A stretch of 64,000 nt of DNA from Cryphonectria parasitica EP155. Taxonomy: Eukaryota; Ascomycota; Sordariomycetes; Diaporthales; Cryphonectriaceae. The notes beneath the pieces were generated by a model that made no database searches, had not been told where the DNA came from, and saw only the letters and a list, made by a program, of their open reading frames with translations. The translations under genes were made by a program, and so were the position numbers. Shown piece after piece: positions 35,726 to 46,280 of the stretch (within the stretch, counting starts at the first letter, position 1; each line of letters opens with the position of its first letter). The stretch lies in the NCBI RefSeq assembly GCF_011745365.1, contig NW_024468912.1, positions 930,001 to 994,000 on the forward strand, given 5' to 3'.

Positions 35726-36246
35726 TTGCGCTACATTCCAGCTTCTCAACTCAGAAAGGAGAAACAAGACGCCATTTTTCGCATCCAGTTCATTGGCTCC
35801 ATAAGTGATCTGTAACTCGAACAAATGATAGTAAGCCGGCATTGTCCGTCGAAACCTTTCAAGAGAGCCGGACCGTGACATTGAACGCAGACTAACAAAA
35901 TCCAAAATTGAAAAGTCCAAACACTAGATTGTATTGCAAAGAGCGTGTCAGGGTCAATTTCACTGATCGTACATTCATCTGAAAGTCCCGCCTTCAGCTT
36001 CACCATAACGCGCCCCTTGTCACTAATACTCTCAATATAATATGCAGGACTATTCAAAACCGCCGACCGCTAGCCTACCATACAAAAGAAAGCCCACGTG
36101 TTTTTTTGCCTCTTTGAATCCAATATTCCAAACGCCCGCGATCAAAGACATTCATAACAAGGAAGAAGCAAAGGACAACCAGGAAAAGAGAAAAAGGGAA
36201 AAGGGTGCCGAAGACACCGTACTTTAAATGTAGAGAAGCGTGACGT
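35726..36246. other. Intergenic, 3' flanks of zta1 and the repeat-peptide gene
   Basis: Convergent genes; no other coding sequence supported. Confidence 0.6.
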
Positions 36247-37692
36247 TTACAGAATGCTCTCGACATCGCTGAGGATGTCGTTGAAGGAGAAACGGGCATC
36301 GAGCGCATCGCTGCGTCGGAGGATGCTGCCGATGACGCTCTCACCGTCCTTCAGGAGGTCAGAGAAGGAGAAGCGAGCGTCAAGACCATCGCGCCTCAGG
36401 ATGCTGGAGATGACACTCTCTCCATCCTTGAGCAGATCGGAGAAAGAGAAGCGGGCATCGAGACCATCGCGGCGGAGAATGCTGGAGATGACACTCTCGC
36501 CATCCTTGAGCAGGTCGGAGAAGGAGAAGCGGGCATCCAGGCCGCTGTCGCGTTTCAAGATGCCCTCGACGTCCTTGATGATGTCGCCGATGCTGAAGCG
36601 AGCGTCGATCTGCTCACCACGCTTGAGGATGCTGGAGAGAACGCTCTCGCCATCCTTCACAATGTCGTCAAAGGAGAAGCGGGCATCAAGGCCGTCACGC
36701 TTCAGGATACTCTCGACATCCTTGATGATGTCGCCGAAGCTGAAGCGGGCGTCGAGACCATCGCGTCTCAGGATGCTGGAGAGCACGCTCTCACCGTCCT
36801 TCAGGAGGTCAGAGAAGGAGAAGCGGGCATCGAGGCTGTCGCGGGGCAGGATGCGGTCGATGGGATCGTATAGGGTGTTCTCGCGCTTGAGGATGCTCTC
36901 AACGTCCTTCAGGATGTCGCCAATGCTGAAGCGGGCCTGCATGGCGTTGGATTTGGCATTCTTTGCGCCGTGCTGGGTGGCACCGTCTTGCTTGGCGCCG
37001 CCGTGGCCGTGCTTGCCACCAGCGTGCTTGCCATGGCCCTTGGGCTCAGGCTCGCGCTTGAGGATGCTGCTCAGGACACTCTCGCCATCCTTAAGGAGGT
37101 CAGAGAAGGAAAAGCGGGCATCCAGACCCTCATCACGCTTGAGAATGCTGCCGAAGACGCTCTCACCATCCTTGACAAGGTCATCGAGTGAGAAACGGGC
37201 GTCGAGACCCTCGTCGCGCTGCTTGAGGATGCTGCTCAGGACACTCTCGCCATCCTTAAGGAGGTCAGAGAAGGAAAAACGAGCGTCCAGACCCTCATCG
37301 CGCTTGAGGATGCTGCTCAGGACACTTTCTCCATCCTTGAGGAGGTCAGAGAAGGAAAAGCGAGCGTCCAGACCCTCATCGCGCTTGAGGATGCTACCCA
37401 GAACATTCTCACCGTCCTTGATAAGGTCGTCGAATGAGAAACGGGCGTCGAGACCCTCGTCACGCTGCTTGAGAATGCTGGAAATGACACTTTCTCCGTC
37501 CTTGAGGAGGTCAGAGAAGGAAAAGCGGGGTTCGACCTCGCTACGCGCGTGGGCTTTGGAACCGTGTTGTGCCGTTGCACCGTGGTGTCCCTTCTTGCCA
37601 GAGTGCTCGGTCTTACCACCGTGCTCGTGCTTGCCTGGGGCCGCGACGGCGACGGCGGCGAAGAGGGCCGTGGTAATGGCGAAGAAACGCAT
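36247..37692 (-). CDS. Secreted Kex2-processed repeat-peptide precursor (KEP-type), 15 repeats
   Basis: Single exon, 481 residues. A signal peptide (residues 1-18, hydrophobic FAITTALFAAVAVAA) is followed by a His/Gly/Lys-rich pro-region (19-52). Block 1 has six repeats (53-213), then a second His/Gly/Lys-rich linker (214-249) resembling the pro-region, then block 2 with nine repeats (250-481). The consensus is DARFSFSDLLKDGESVLSSIL. Twelve repeats end in a dibasic Kex2-type site (eight KR, four RR); repeats 1 and 4 end in KQR instead, and the last repeat is the C-terminus. A short form (repeats 7, 9, 11 and 15; for example GDIIKDVESILKR) lacks four residues in the middle. No Cys and almost no Tyr or Trp. 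Each peptide is amphipathic: FxF, LL, V(I/L), IL on one face, Asp/Lys/Glu/Ser on the other. Released peptides might be surface-active (like Ustilago Rep1), signalling or antimicrobial; this is inference. No UstYa-like (DUF3328) enzyme was seen nearby. Confidence 0.9.
   Translation of the reverse strand: MRFFAITTALFAAVAVAAPGKHEHGGKTEHSGKKGHHGATAQHGSKAHARSEVEPRFSFSDLLKDGESVISSILKQRDEGLDARFSFDDLIKDGENVLGSILKRDEGLDARFSFSDLLKDGESVLSSILKRDEGLDARFSFSDLLKDGESVLSSILKQRDEGLDARFSLDDLVKDGESVFGSILKRDEGLDARFSFSDLLKDGESVLSSILKREPEPKGHGKHAGGKHGHGGAKQDGATQHGAKNAKSNAMQARFSIGDILKDVESILKRENTLYDPIDRILPRDSLDARFSFSDLLKDGESVLSSILRRDGLDARFSFGDIIKDVESILKRDGLDARFSFDDIVKDGESVLSSILKRGEQIDARFSIGDIIKDVEGILKRDSGLDARFSFSDLLKDGESVISSILRRDGLDARFSFSDLLKDGESVISSILRRDGLDARFSFSDLLKDGESVIGSILRRSDALDARFSFNDILSDVESIL
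36250..37536 (-). repeat. Coding tandem-repeat array of the peptide precursor
   Basis: Fifteen units of 63-84 bp. Block 1 is 37054..37536 (six units), the linker is 36946..37053 and block 2 is 36250..36945 (nine units, with a 14-residue spacer ENTLYDPIDRILPR between units 7 and 8). Synonymous differences between units show that the array is not entirely recent. The longest antisense frame across it is a shadow of the repeats. Confidence 0.93.
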
Positions 37693-40600
37693 CTTGATGA
37701 CTCAGTCAAGAAACCAATTGACCTTGAGAGGCTGATCGGCGGTGATGAAAGATGCAAATAAGTAAGCGACCAGCGCAGAAGCCGAAGTGGAAATGACCAA
37801 ATGAAAAGGGTGGAGAGTAGATGAGGTGAGTGATGATGGAGTGAGTGGATTTGTGGATGACATTGTGACAGCCAAGAGCTTGGTTATATATCAGGAAGAC
37901 ACAGCATCATTTGTGCAGACGTCTGGTGTTGCTGGTCGCCTACTCCCGCACCCAGCTCTTGGTCGTCTTGTCCTCCTGGCGAAGGAGCTTGTCTAGGCCA
38001 GGCAATGGCCAGTAAGGACCTCTGGAGGCTGACAACCCGTCCGAGTGACCGTGATGGCGCATTGCATTGTGTGTTGGGTATCCAAAAGCTCGATACCATA
38101 CTTAGAGTGCGTTTACGTGGTGCGGGCCGTGATCCTTCGAGGCTCACAGCCCCTTCTTCATGGGTATGCAGACAAGAAACATCCTCAACCTGGCAGTCCT
38201 TCTCCTCATCTGGGGTAAGGGTAGCCTACCTACTCAGGGCAGGGCTTGATTCCATCGGCCAAACAACCCCTGGGCCATCGCTGAAGGCTTTTGCGGCTCG
38301 GCCGGCCGGTTAGTGTGGCCGAGATGGTATTTTTCCGACATGATATTGTTATAGGTGCCTTGGCTGCAGCTATTTCGAAGGCTTTATGGAGTACGGCCTC
38401 GATCCCAAGGCCTTAGACTCGGAATGTGGCCCATGCCTCTGAGGATTTGTCAGATCAGACCTTGGGAGTCCCCATAAGCTTACTACTCATGTTGGGCATG
38501 CTCCCTGTCAAGGATATGGGACGATCGCGAGCTGTCTCCATTTCATGCAAGTAAGAATCCTCCATACCAGGACAGTACCAGAAATCTATTTTGTGGCACC
38601 GAACCCTGCCATTGCCCTATTTCCGCCCCTTCCCTCCGTCCCCCTCTCTTTCGTGTCAACATGTTGTAATTCGTCCTGTAGGAGAAGGGTGTCAGATCTA
38701 TAGATCTGCCCACGTCATCTCTTTGTCAAGTAAGCATTTCGATGGCCCCTGGGCCGATGAATAAGAATCACGAAACAGCCATATGTGGTCGTTTTCCATT
38801 TCAGCGCCTTGGCCCTTGAGACAGAAATCGATTCAATAGAAGAAAGCTGTTCTAGTAAACATACTAAAAAATCTGTTTGCCTGAAGAATCGCTGTCTGGG
38901 TGCACATTGATTGCAGGATTTACATTCGATTCAAGTACAACCATTCAAGGACCTGTTCAAGGAGTGGTGCCACTGACAGGGCCTACCGAATACGCCACAC
39001 GACAAACTAGCCAATAGCGTGCAAGCCATCGTCCACATACGGTAAGATGGGCAGCGCAGGTGAGACTCTAAAATAAGAGTCACTCCGGGCCTCCAAATCG
39101 GCCAAATTAGCCACGTAACAAACTATACGGGGCTCAAATCCGACGTTCACGCAAACCGACTGGCAGTGGACGAGGCAGTGAGAAGATACAGGAGACGATA
39201 TTATGCCACCGATTCGAAGAAAGACGTCTCTATATCCCAGATGCTCTAATCACAGCGATGTGCACAGAACCTGGTATCCAATCCTGAACTCTTTCCCCCC
39301 TTCCGGTCATGGGATTCAAGCTTGTTAGATTGGCACATTCTACTCGGCTGCTCGTCACGCCTAAGTAGGATTTATTCTTGGGAGCGCACCATGCCCGACC
39401 AGTGGTGGTCTGCCGACAATTTCCTACGCACGCAGGCTGCACCAAGGCCCTGAGACTACGTGATCCTGTCTGCTAATTCAAGCCTTTGACCCAAATATTG
39501 ATTTCTTCTAAGCTCGGCAGCTGTCGGGAAGGAATAACTTCACACCCTTGATATGTCCCTACTTATCTAACCACTGAGTTCTTGAGTAGTTCGGAGCTTT
39601 TATTAGCATAACCTCAGATCCAAAAATATGTCAAGAAATTCAAGACCGCGGGGTTATCTTCCTATCTACGCACTGGATCAATTATTTGTCAAAATTCCTG
39701 TCTCACTCAGAAAACCATGTGCTTGGGAGGATCTCTCCTTCCAGGTTGATGTTAGAAGCAGGACTTGTGTGCTGGGGACGCTCACATTCATGTGCAAGCC
39801 CGATACTCGCACAATAGACACACTAAGGTTCACCTTCTAGTGCGAAGTATCAACACATACCATTTGCCGAAGCAATTGAGGAAACATCTTTAGGGCAAAT
39901 TAAACAGCTCCAAAAGCTAGACCAGAGATACAGCATTATTATTCTCTTAAGGCCCTTCTACATCAGGGACACAAAAAGAGAAAGAAAGAAAAGAAAAAAA
40001 GGCTTACTCCGTTTCTGACTTGAGAACTCATAAAACGTATGATTAGACACCACCCAGATACTTGAGCACATAAACTCACCTTGAAACTTAGGTATGGTAC
40101 TTCATGTTTCTTTCTCAGCGTAAGATATTAATGTCTGACTGCGAGTGTTTCTGTAGGAAAAGCAATGACACATTCTGCCTTTACCTGGCAGTATAAGTAC
40201 ATGATTACGCATTCCCTTTCATTATAACCAAACGAAAATCTTCCAGCTTCTGTAATTATGACCATGAGCATTGAAGTATGATCAGACAGAAACAATTGAA
40301 AAAAGTTTCATGACCAAGACAGCCTGAATGCGCGAGGGCCAGTGAGTCACTGGCCCCCACTACCGCCAGGCACCCTCTGCCTGGAAAGCCTCACCTAGCC
40401 AGCTGTTTTCCCTCCGTTTCTCTTTTCTCTTGCTTCCATAGCGCATCAACTCAGTAATTTGCATATTGAAGCTGCCTGTACTTAAATGTGTATTTGCTTA
40501 CTGCAATGTTTGTACTTATGAAATCTCTTTAACTCATGTCCCCATGTGAAGCATAGAAGACTACATCTGCCATGATTTAATGAGAAGCAAACGCACGGAA

Positions 40601-40937
40601 ATCAAGTTATATGAAAATATGAGACTTTGAGAGCCATGAAAGAACTCCCGAAGAGATGGGTTATTCTCAAGTTCCACACCTGGGACAATTTCACATACAG
40701 CTTAGTTAGACATTGTGCAGACCACGATTCCTGCTTTTCTTCACACGGCAAGTGAGCCTCAATTCACTATCAGGTAGAATTGGAGTGCAATCAGTTTTGG
40801 GTATTGATTGCCAATCTCTTTTGTGCCATATGCATGTGAACTCTGCACATAAACAGCCTTTTGCGTTCTAACAAAATTCGACCAACAACAGAGCCACGAC
40901 ATCAGACGACAGCTTCTGTTCCATCAACACTACAGAG
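37693..40937. other. Promoter of the repeat-peptide gene and 3 kb of gene-free DNA
   Basis: On the minus strand a TATA-like ATATATAA lies at about 37884..37891, 190 bp before the peptide-gene start codon. Beyond that no gene is supported to 40937. A 14-base palindrome AGATCTATAGATCT lies near 38694-38707, and copy B of the dispersed element is at 40332..40466. Confidence 0.5.
40332..40466. repeat. Dispersed element, copy B
   Basis: Same orientation as copy A, about 8 kb away, with the same palindrome GGCCAGTGAGTCACTGGCC at its left end and the same CTCACCTAGCCA block. Compared with copy A it has C or G where A has T or A at several sites, plus small indels in the pyrimidine-rich half. No target-site duplication or coding capacity is visible. 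Confidence 0.85.
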
Positions 40938-41936
40938 ATGTCTGGTGCTCTTTTCAACAAGACACCTCCACAGGCTCCTCGGGCCATGCAAGAGATGCCT
41001 GTGAGCAATGACCATCGGGCATCTGCCAATCTGTAAGCAGGGTTATCGGATCACTCAGGACACATTCATTTTCAGCTTCAGCTACACTACCCACACCTCA
41101 CTTCCTCATGATGTTGCAGTTGCGTCCTCACAGGGACATAAAACTGACGTTCCTTTACCAGGAATACTAAATTCGCCAGCACACACCTTTATACTAGCCA
41201 CGCCCAGTACGCTGAGAGCCAATATCCGGCCTCCCTCTCCAATGCTGCCTGGCCCTTTTACGACGATGACGAGAAAGTACACTCCAAGTCCCGCGGCGGA
41301 AATGGCTCCTGGACCAATTCAACGACTTGGATAAGCGAAGAGGAAAAGCTGCGCGTCGACTTCGCGCGTATGAAAGAGGCTGCCGGCCACCTGGGGCTTA
41401 GAAAGTCTCCGTATTTCCCGAGAAATATCTCCGAGTACGTCGAAGCCCGTAATCACGCCATCTTGCGAAAGGCGAGGCTGCTAAAAGAGAGTATCCGAGG
41501 ACGGGAGGCGGCGATGCGCCCAGAAAAGAGAGACAAGAGGCCCAACTTCGTCTCCATCGAGACTCCAGCGGAACAGGAGACGGAAGAGATGGGGTGTGGG
41601 TGGCCCTCTGTCTCAGAATGTCGAGAAAGCTACAAAGCTGCTTCTCTATGCGGCCTGACATACACGCGCCATGGAGGCTCCGTCTGGCCACTTCCATTAG
41701 GACATCCCCGTCCTGCACAAAGGAACGGGCATGGCGACGGTCAGATCTCCTCCGACGCTCGTGGGATTTCTTCCCACCAAGTTTGGAGCGGAATTATGTT
41801 AGAGGGTGACTCCTCTGAGTTAGCAAATGAGGTTTCTCGACCAGCCGGGGCAATCACTCTTGTACAACTACGCCAACAGAACCCTGCCTTGGAGACCCTT
41901 ATTCACTTCATCGACAATGCAGAAGACTTTGTTTGA
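40938..41936 (+). CDS. Hypothetical protein, no recognised domain
   Basis: Two exons, 40938..41032 and 41162..41936, giving 289 residues. The 129-bp intron has a GTAAGC donor, a CTGAC branch motif and a TTACCAG acceptor. It joins MSGALFNKTPPQAPRAMQ and following to a frame that has no ATG for about 70 codons, which supports the exon structure. The centre is basic and helical (SEYVEARNHAILRKARLLKE and a following RGREAAMRPEKRDKRP), which could bind nucleic acid or be disordered. The C-terminal part (GAITLVQLRQQNPALETLIH) looks folded. I do not recognise the family. It probably is lineage-specific. Neighbours give no functional hint. Confidence 0.6.
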
Positions 41937-43575
41937 TGAACTTCGTCGGTGGCATGATGGCAAGCAGGATGTGTGTGATTCGTCCAGATGGTCTGAAAGA
42001 GACAGAACACTTCTGAGGTTATGAAACAGGGGGACTCAGTTCATGATAGGGAATAGTGGTGAACAGATCGTACAATGGATTCATAATTGGTGCAAGAAGG
42101 GGAACTCAGAGCGAAGGACTAGTCGACCTCAGGAGAAACGTTGTTCTTGTAGAGATCCAGGTCTCATGAAGTCAAATGAGATCAAGATCGAGAGGATCAT
42201 AATTAACAATGTTTTAGAGCTGAGAAATATTTGGTCCCTTGCGTAATGAAGAGTGGCAAGAGCCCTTTTAAATCATGAAAAGAAATACAATGCAGAGTCA
42301 ATATAAATCGGTAAACAACCAGGCAGCTCGAAAACACATGCTTTACACATATGCTGAGCAGCTTTGTTAATATCTGTCAGAGGCTGAAGGGGACTAGGCA
42401 TCAGTAGATGAAGGTAGACAAAGTAGAACTAGAAGAAATTCGGGAACGAGCTCGTTTCAGGGAAGTTAAAGATGATGACAATGGTTTCTCCCCAAGGCGC
42501 GGGGGTCTGGCGGTTCGCTTTCGAGGATTCCATATGTGTAATTGGCTCGAGACTAGAGCCGTCCGACAATATTGCGGCCTGCCACCACAGTCAGACCTCA
42601 GACACGCTTATAGTCAGTATTGAATCCTTTTCTTGGTCTGTATGTGAGTTATCATGGTCACACAATCGCATCCTCTGGTGCGCGGTGGTCACATATATCG
42701 AAGATCCTTTTCACTTACCAAAGATCTCCGCGTTGCGACTTACCAGACATGATTGAACCCTCCCTGCCAGTCGAATACATGAGTATCGCTAGCTTCGCTT
42801 CTTCTACCACCGCCATTTGGAGAATATGATGCACGAGATCCATAGAGCCCACCATGTAGGAACTATCGGCAGCAGCATGAACATTGGCGAAAGGAAACAA
42901 ATTTGGTACGACAGGCCGAGTCAATATCTGAGATGCAAAGGCTGCTTTCCTTAGACAGGGTAGAAATGATATTAGCAATGCAAACCCAAACCAGCCGTGC
43001 ACTCCTTAGCAGCATGGAGCATTATCCTTGGTCTCTAATGCATGTTATGTGCCATATTGTTGCTAGTAACTGATCTATTTGTTCCAGAAGGCCTCATGTC
43101 ATTACGGAAGGATTTGCCTAACAACACTTCTACGCTAAACCTCACGAAGTCATCTTGTGCTCATAGTGATAATTGTTTTGGATTGCACTTGGTAAGAAAT
43201 CCAGCAGAGAAAGTTACAAGCAGGTTGGTGTTGGTGAGGTTGGGTGAAGCTTGCTACAAAGGGTATCATGGTGGAGTATGTTCGATTTTACGATATGGGA
43301 TGAAGTAATTGAGGTCTACCGCTATAGCGGGTATATGCGACAACAGGCGCAGCTCACATGTCAATGTGGGGGCGGGCCTGCAAGGGTTCTGGGTTCAAGG
43401 GGCCGTCGCTGTGCTACCTGGGACGTCAACCCATCACTTGAGACACCATTATCACTTTCCGCGACCCGATTCTGCAGCCAGCATTTCTCTTTCCATTCTG
43501 CTTCTTCTTTCAAGAAATGGTGTAAATCCCACAATCCTGCCAGAGCGGCGCTTCTCTCTTTCTCTCAAAATCGCA
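41937..43575. other. Gene-free DNA upstream of sec6
   Basis: Several short open frames (for example 42715..43002 on the minus strand and 42408..42623 on the plus strand) show nothing recognisable. The last 300 bases should hold the sec6 promoter and leader. Confidence 0.5.
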
Positions 43576-45831
43576 ATGGACGCGGCCCAGATCAAGCTCT
43601 CGGAGCTCCTCCGGATCCCCGATGACCTCGACAAGATCGCGGCGCTGAAGCAGGAATTCACGCGCAAGAAGGGCGCGGTCGACGCTCAGCTCCGTAGCGG
43701 CCTGCGCGAACAGCTCGAGACGACACAGTCTGGTATGAACGGCCTGTCAGAGGGTCAGAAGGCCGTGCAGCAGATCAAGGAGGAGATGATGAAGATCGAC
43801 AAGCTGTGCGCCGAGTCACAGAACATGATCAAGGACTTTAAAACCATCAATATCGTGTCACAGGCTCACCGGAACTTTGGTGCCGTCGAGGAGATGCGAA
43901 AAAACCTCGAGATGTTCAACGATCGATTGACGGGCGTCGAGAACATGCTGAGGGCGGACGAGGCGGACCAGGAGAACATGCCGAACCTACTACCCATACA
44001 TTACGAGCTCACGCAGCTGCGGAACATACGCGACGATGCGATCGAGCAGATACAAAGGACGGGCGAGCGGGACTTACAGTCGACTCTGGAGGACTACTTT
44101 GAGAGGCTGGATGGGGCGATTGGATGGTTCGACGAGAACATCAACTTGATCGCCATGAGCCTGATCAATCTAGTGACCTCTGAGACTAACGGCTTAGTCG
44201 TGCGCTTCGCAGTCATCATCGAGGCCGAAGAGAAGAGCGACCAGAGGGTGCTGGCCCTGCAAGAAGCGCTGAAGGACCACAAGGAAATGGCAACACGCTT
44301 CCAGAGCATAACAGACGGGGCCAAGACAGTGCGTGGATATAAAGAGAAGTTTTTGGAGGCAGTAAAGGTATACGCGAAATCACAATTTGATGCAAGCCGG
44401 GAGGAATTTTTGGCCGACCCGAGCCAGCTGGACAAGATCATGAAATGGTACTTCAACGACCTCAACGCTGTGAGAATCGGCATGGTGCCATTAATGCCGA
44501 AAAAGTGGAAGATTTTCAAGACATACGCACAGATCTATCACCAACTGATGCACGACTTCCTCATTGAAATCGTGGACGACCCCGACCGCAGCTCTCAAAA
44601 CGCCCTCGAGGTCATCAATTGGCCAGAAAAATACTACAAGAAGATGAAGAAGCTGGGCTTGACAGAAGACCAGCTCTCGCCTCACGTCATCGACAATAGA
44701 GAAACGGAACTCGTACGGGATTTCCAATCGGTGATCATCAAATTCCTGGACGAATGGATGGACCGGATTTTCGCGCAAGAAAGGAAAGACTTTGTCAATC
44801 GCAACGTCGAGGGCGGGAATCTGGACGCAGACGAGTACGGATATTTTCGCACCAAAAATCTTGTCGACATGTGGAGGATGTTGCGGGAACAGCTCGACGG
44901 CGCAGCGAGCTCTCAGCGCACGGACGTCGTCGAGGGAGTGGTTGATGCTATGTTTATGAGACTGCGACAAAGGCAACAGAACTGGCAGAAGATGCTGGAG
45001 GAGGAGGCCTTGCGGTACGAGGCCGGGAAGGAACCTGAGCTGGAAGGTTTCCAGACGCTTCACGACTGGCTGGTCGCAACCGCCAACGATCAGATCGCCT
45101 GCATCGACGACAACGAGGAGGAAGGACGTGCCGCCTACCTGACGGGATTCAGGCAGAAGCTTGAGCCCATGGTGTCACCGCAGTACATGGAGCGGGCAGA
45201 AGCGGAAATCGCATCCCTTCGCGATGGCTACGTGGATTTCAGCACATGGTGCATCACCAAGTTCGCGCACCTCATCTTCGCTGTCGACTTCAAGGCTGTC
45301 ATGGCCGACTTCTTCACGGTTAGATGGTACGGCAACCAAGTCATGAAGCAAATCATCGTGACGTTCCAGGACTATGTTGAGGATTACAAGATGGTGCTGC
45401 ACCACAGCATTGTCGATATATTCGTGGAGATATTCTCGGACGAGTTGCTTGTTCGCTACCTGTCGTCGGTGCGCAACAAGGGGGCCAAGTTCAAGCGCGC
45501 AGAGCCATTTCCCGATAAGATATTCGAAGACCTATCGGCAGCGTTTGAGTTCTTTGACCAGTTGGAGAGGCCAGACGTTGGCGAGGCGATCAAGGGGACG
45601 TGGCGGGCGACCGAGTATTTCCTCGAGCTGCTGACCCAGCCCAAGGAGGCGATCCCGGATATCTTCCAAAACTTCAAGCAGACGTACTGGGACTTGCAGC
45701 TCGGCTGGGTTGAGGCCGTCCTGAAGTCGCGCGACGACTATGAGAGAAGCATGCTGAATTCTGTCAAGAGCAGGGCAGCAACTATCACGGTGGACAGAGG
45801 TCTTGAAACCATCATGGGGAAGATTAAGTAA
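43576..45831 (+). CDS. sec6: Exocyst complex component Sec6
   Basis: Core subunit of the exocyst, which tethers secretory vesicles at sites of polarised growth (the hyphal tip in fungi). Single exon, 751 residues, close to the usual 750-800. The N-terminal coiled-coil part (about 1-130, AALKQEFTRKKGAVDAQLRS and KNLEMFNDRLTGVENML) is followed by the helical-rod Sec6 domain. Typical segments are MKWYFNDLNAVRIGMVPLMP, HDFLIEIVDDPDRSSQNALE, and near the end YLSSVRNKGAKFKRAEPFPD. The start MDAAQIKLSELLRIPDDLDK is chosen for its family-like N-terminus; the frame is open upstream but that part reads as leader. Confidence 0.96.
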   Translation: MDAAQIKLSELLRIPDDLDKIAALKQEFTRKKGAVDAQLRSGLREQLETTQSGMNGLSEGQKAVQQIKEEMMKIDKLCAESQNMIKDFKTINIVSQAHRNFGAVEEMRKNLEMFNDRLTGVENMLRADEADQENMPNLLPIHYELTQLRNIRDDAIEQIQRTGERDLQSTLEDYFERLDGAIGWFDENINLIAMSLINLVTSETNGLVVRFAVIIEAEEKSDQRVLALQEALKDHKEMATRFQSITDGAKTVRGYKEKFLEAVKVYAKSQFDASREEFLADPSQLDKIMKWYFNDLNAVRIGMVPLMPKKWKIFKTYAQIYHQLMHDFLIEIVDDPDRSSQNALEVINWPEKYYKKMKKLGLTEDQLSPHVIDNRETELVRDFQSVIIKFLDEWMDRIFAQERKDFVNRNVEGGNLDADEYGYFRTKNLVDMWRMLREQLDGAASSQRTDVVEGVVDAMFMRLRQRQQNWQKMLEEEALRYEAGKEPELEGFQTLHDWLVATANDQIACIDDNEEEGRAAYLTGFRQKLEPMVSPQYMERAEAEIASLRDGYVDFSTWCITKFAHLIFAVDFKAVMADFFTVRWYGNQVMKQIIVTFQDYVEDYKMVLHHSIVDIFVEIFSDELLVRYLSSVRNKGAKFKRAEPFPDKIFEDLSAAFEFFDQLERPDVGEAIKGTWRATEYFLELLTQPKEAIPDIFQNFKQTYWDLQLGWVEAVLKSRDDYERSMLNSVKSRAATITVDRGLETIMGKIK

Positions 45832-46280
45832 TAATATGTATGGTGATTCATTTCTTAGGTCCTATGATAAAGCTTGGGCGTTGGAGGAGAATTAGGGTCG
45901 CTCATCTGGTCTGCATTGAGACTTTATACAAGTTGCAAATCTTAACCGTCCCAGAATATCCAACCTCAAAGCATAAAGAGCCGACCGTAGAGGTGTACTG
46001 CTGCTAGTAAGTAATGCGGCAGCTCAAATCCGGGACGACAGGGATGTCAAACTGCTTACTAACCTCAATGTTAGCGGACCCTGAGGGCACAAGCCAATGA
46101 CGGAAGACTGCCCGCGTTGGCAGCTCGGCCTGGCTTAGCTGCAGGGCATTTATCAGCCACGGCGGTTCTTTCAGATTCCGTACAACAATCGTTCACTTGA
46201 GGTGCGATTCTTCTGCATCCGCCACATCCATTCCTTCACACCAACCACGCCGTCGAATCCTCCAGAGCGGGCACAGCAAG

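Noticed and set aside
36254..37735. Plus-strand open frame of 493 codons across the repeat-peptide gene
   Set aside because: Its translation (MLxxTLSPSxxRSEKEKRASRPS repeats) is the antisense shadow of the coding repeats; the minus strand has the signal peptide and ordered Kex2 sites.
43309..43575. 89-codon upstream extension of the sec6 frame
   Set aside because: No family similarity and no ATG advantage; the typical Sec6 N-terminus starts at 43576.
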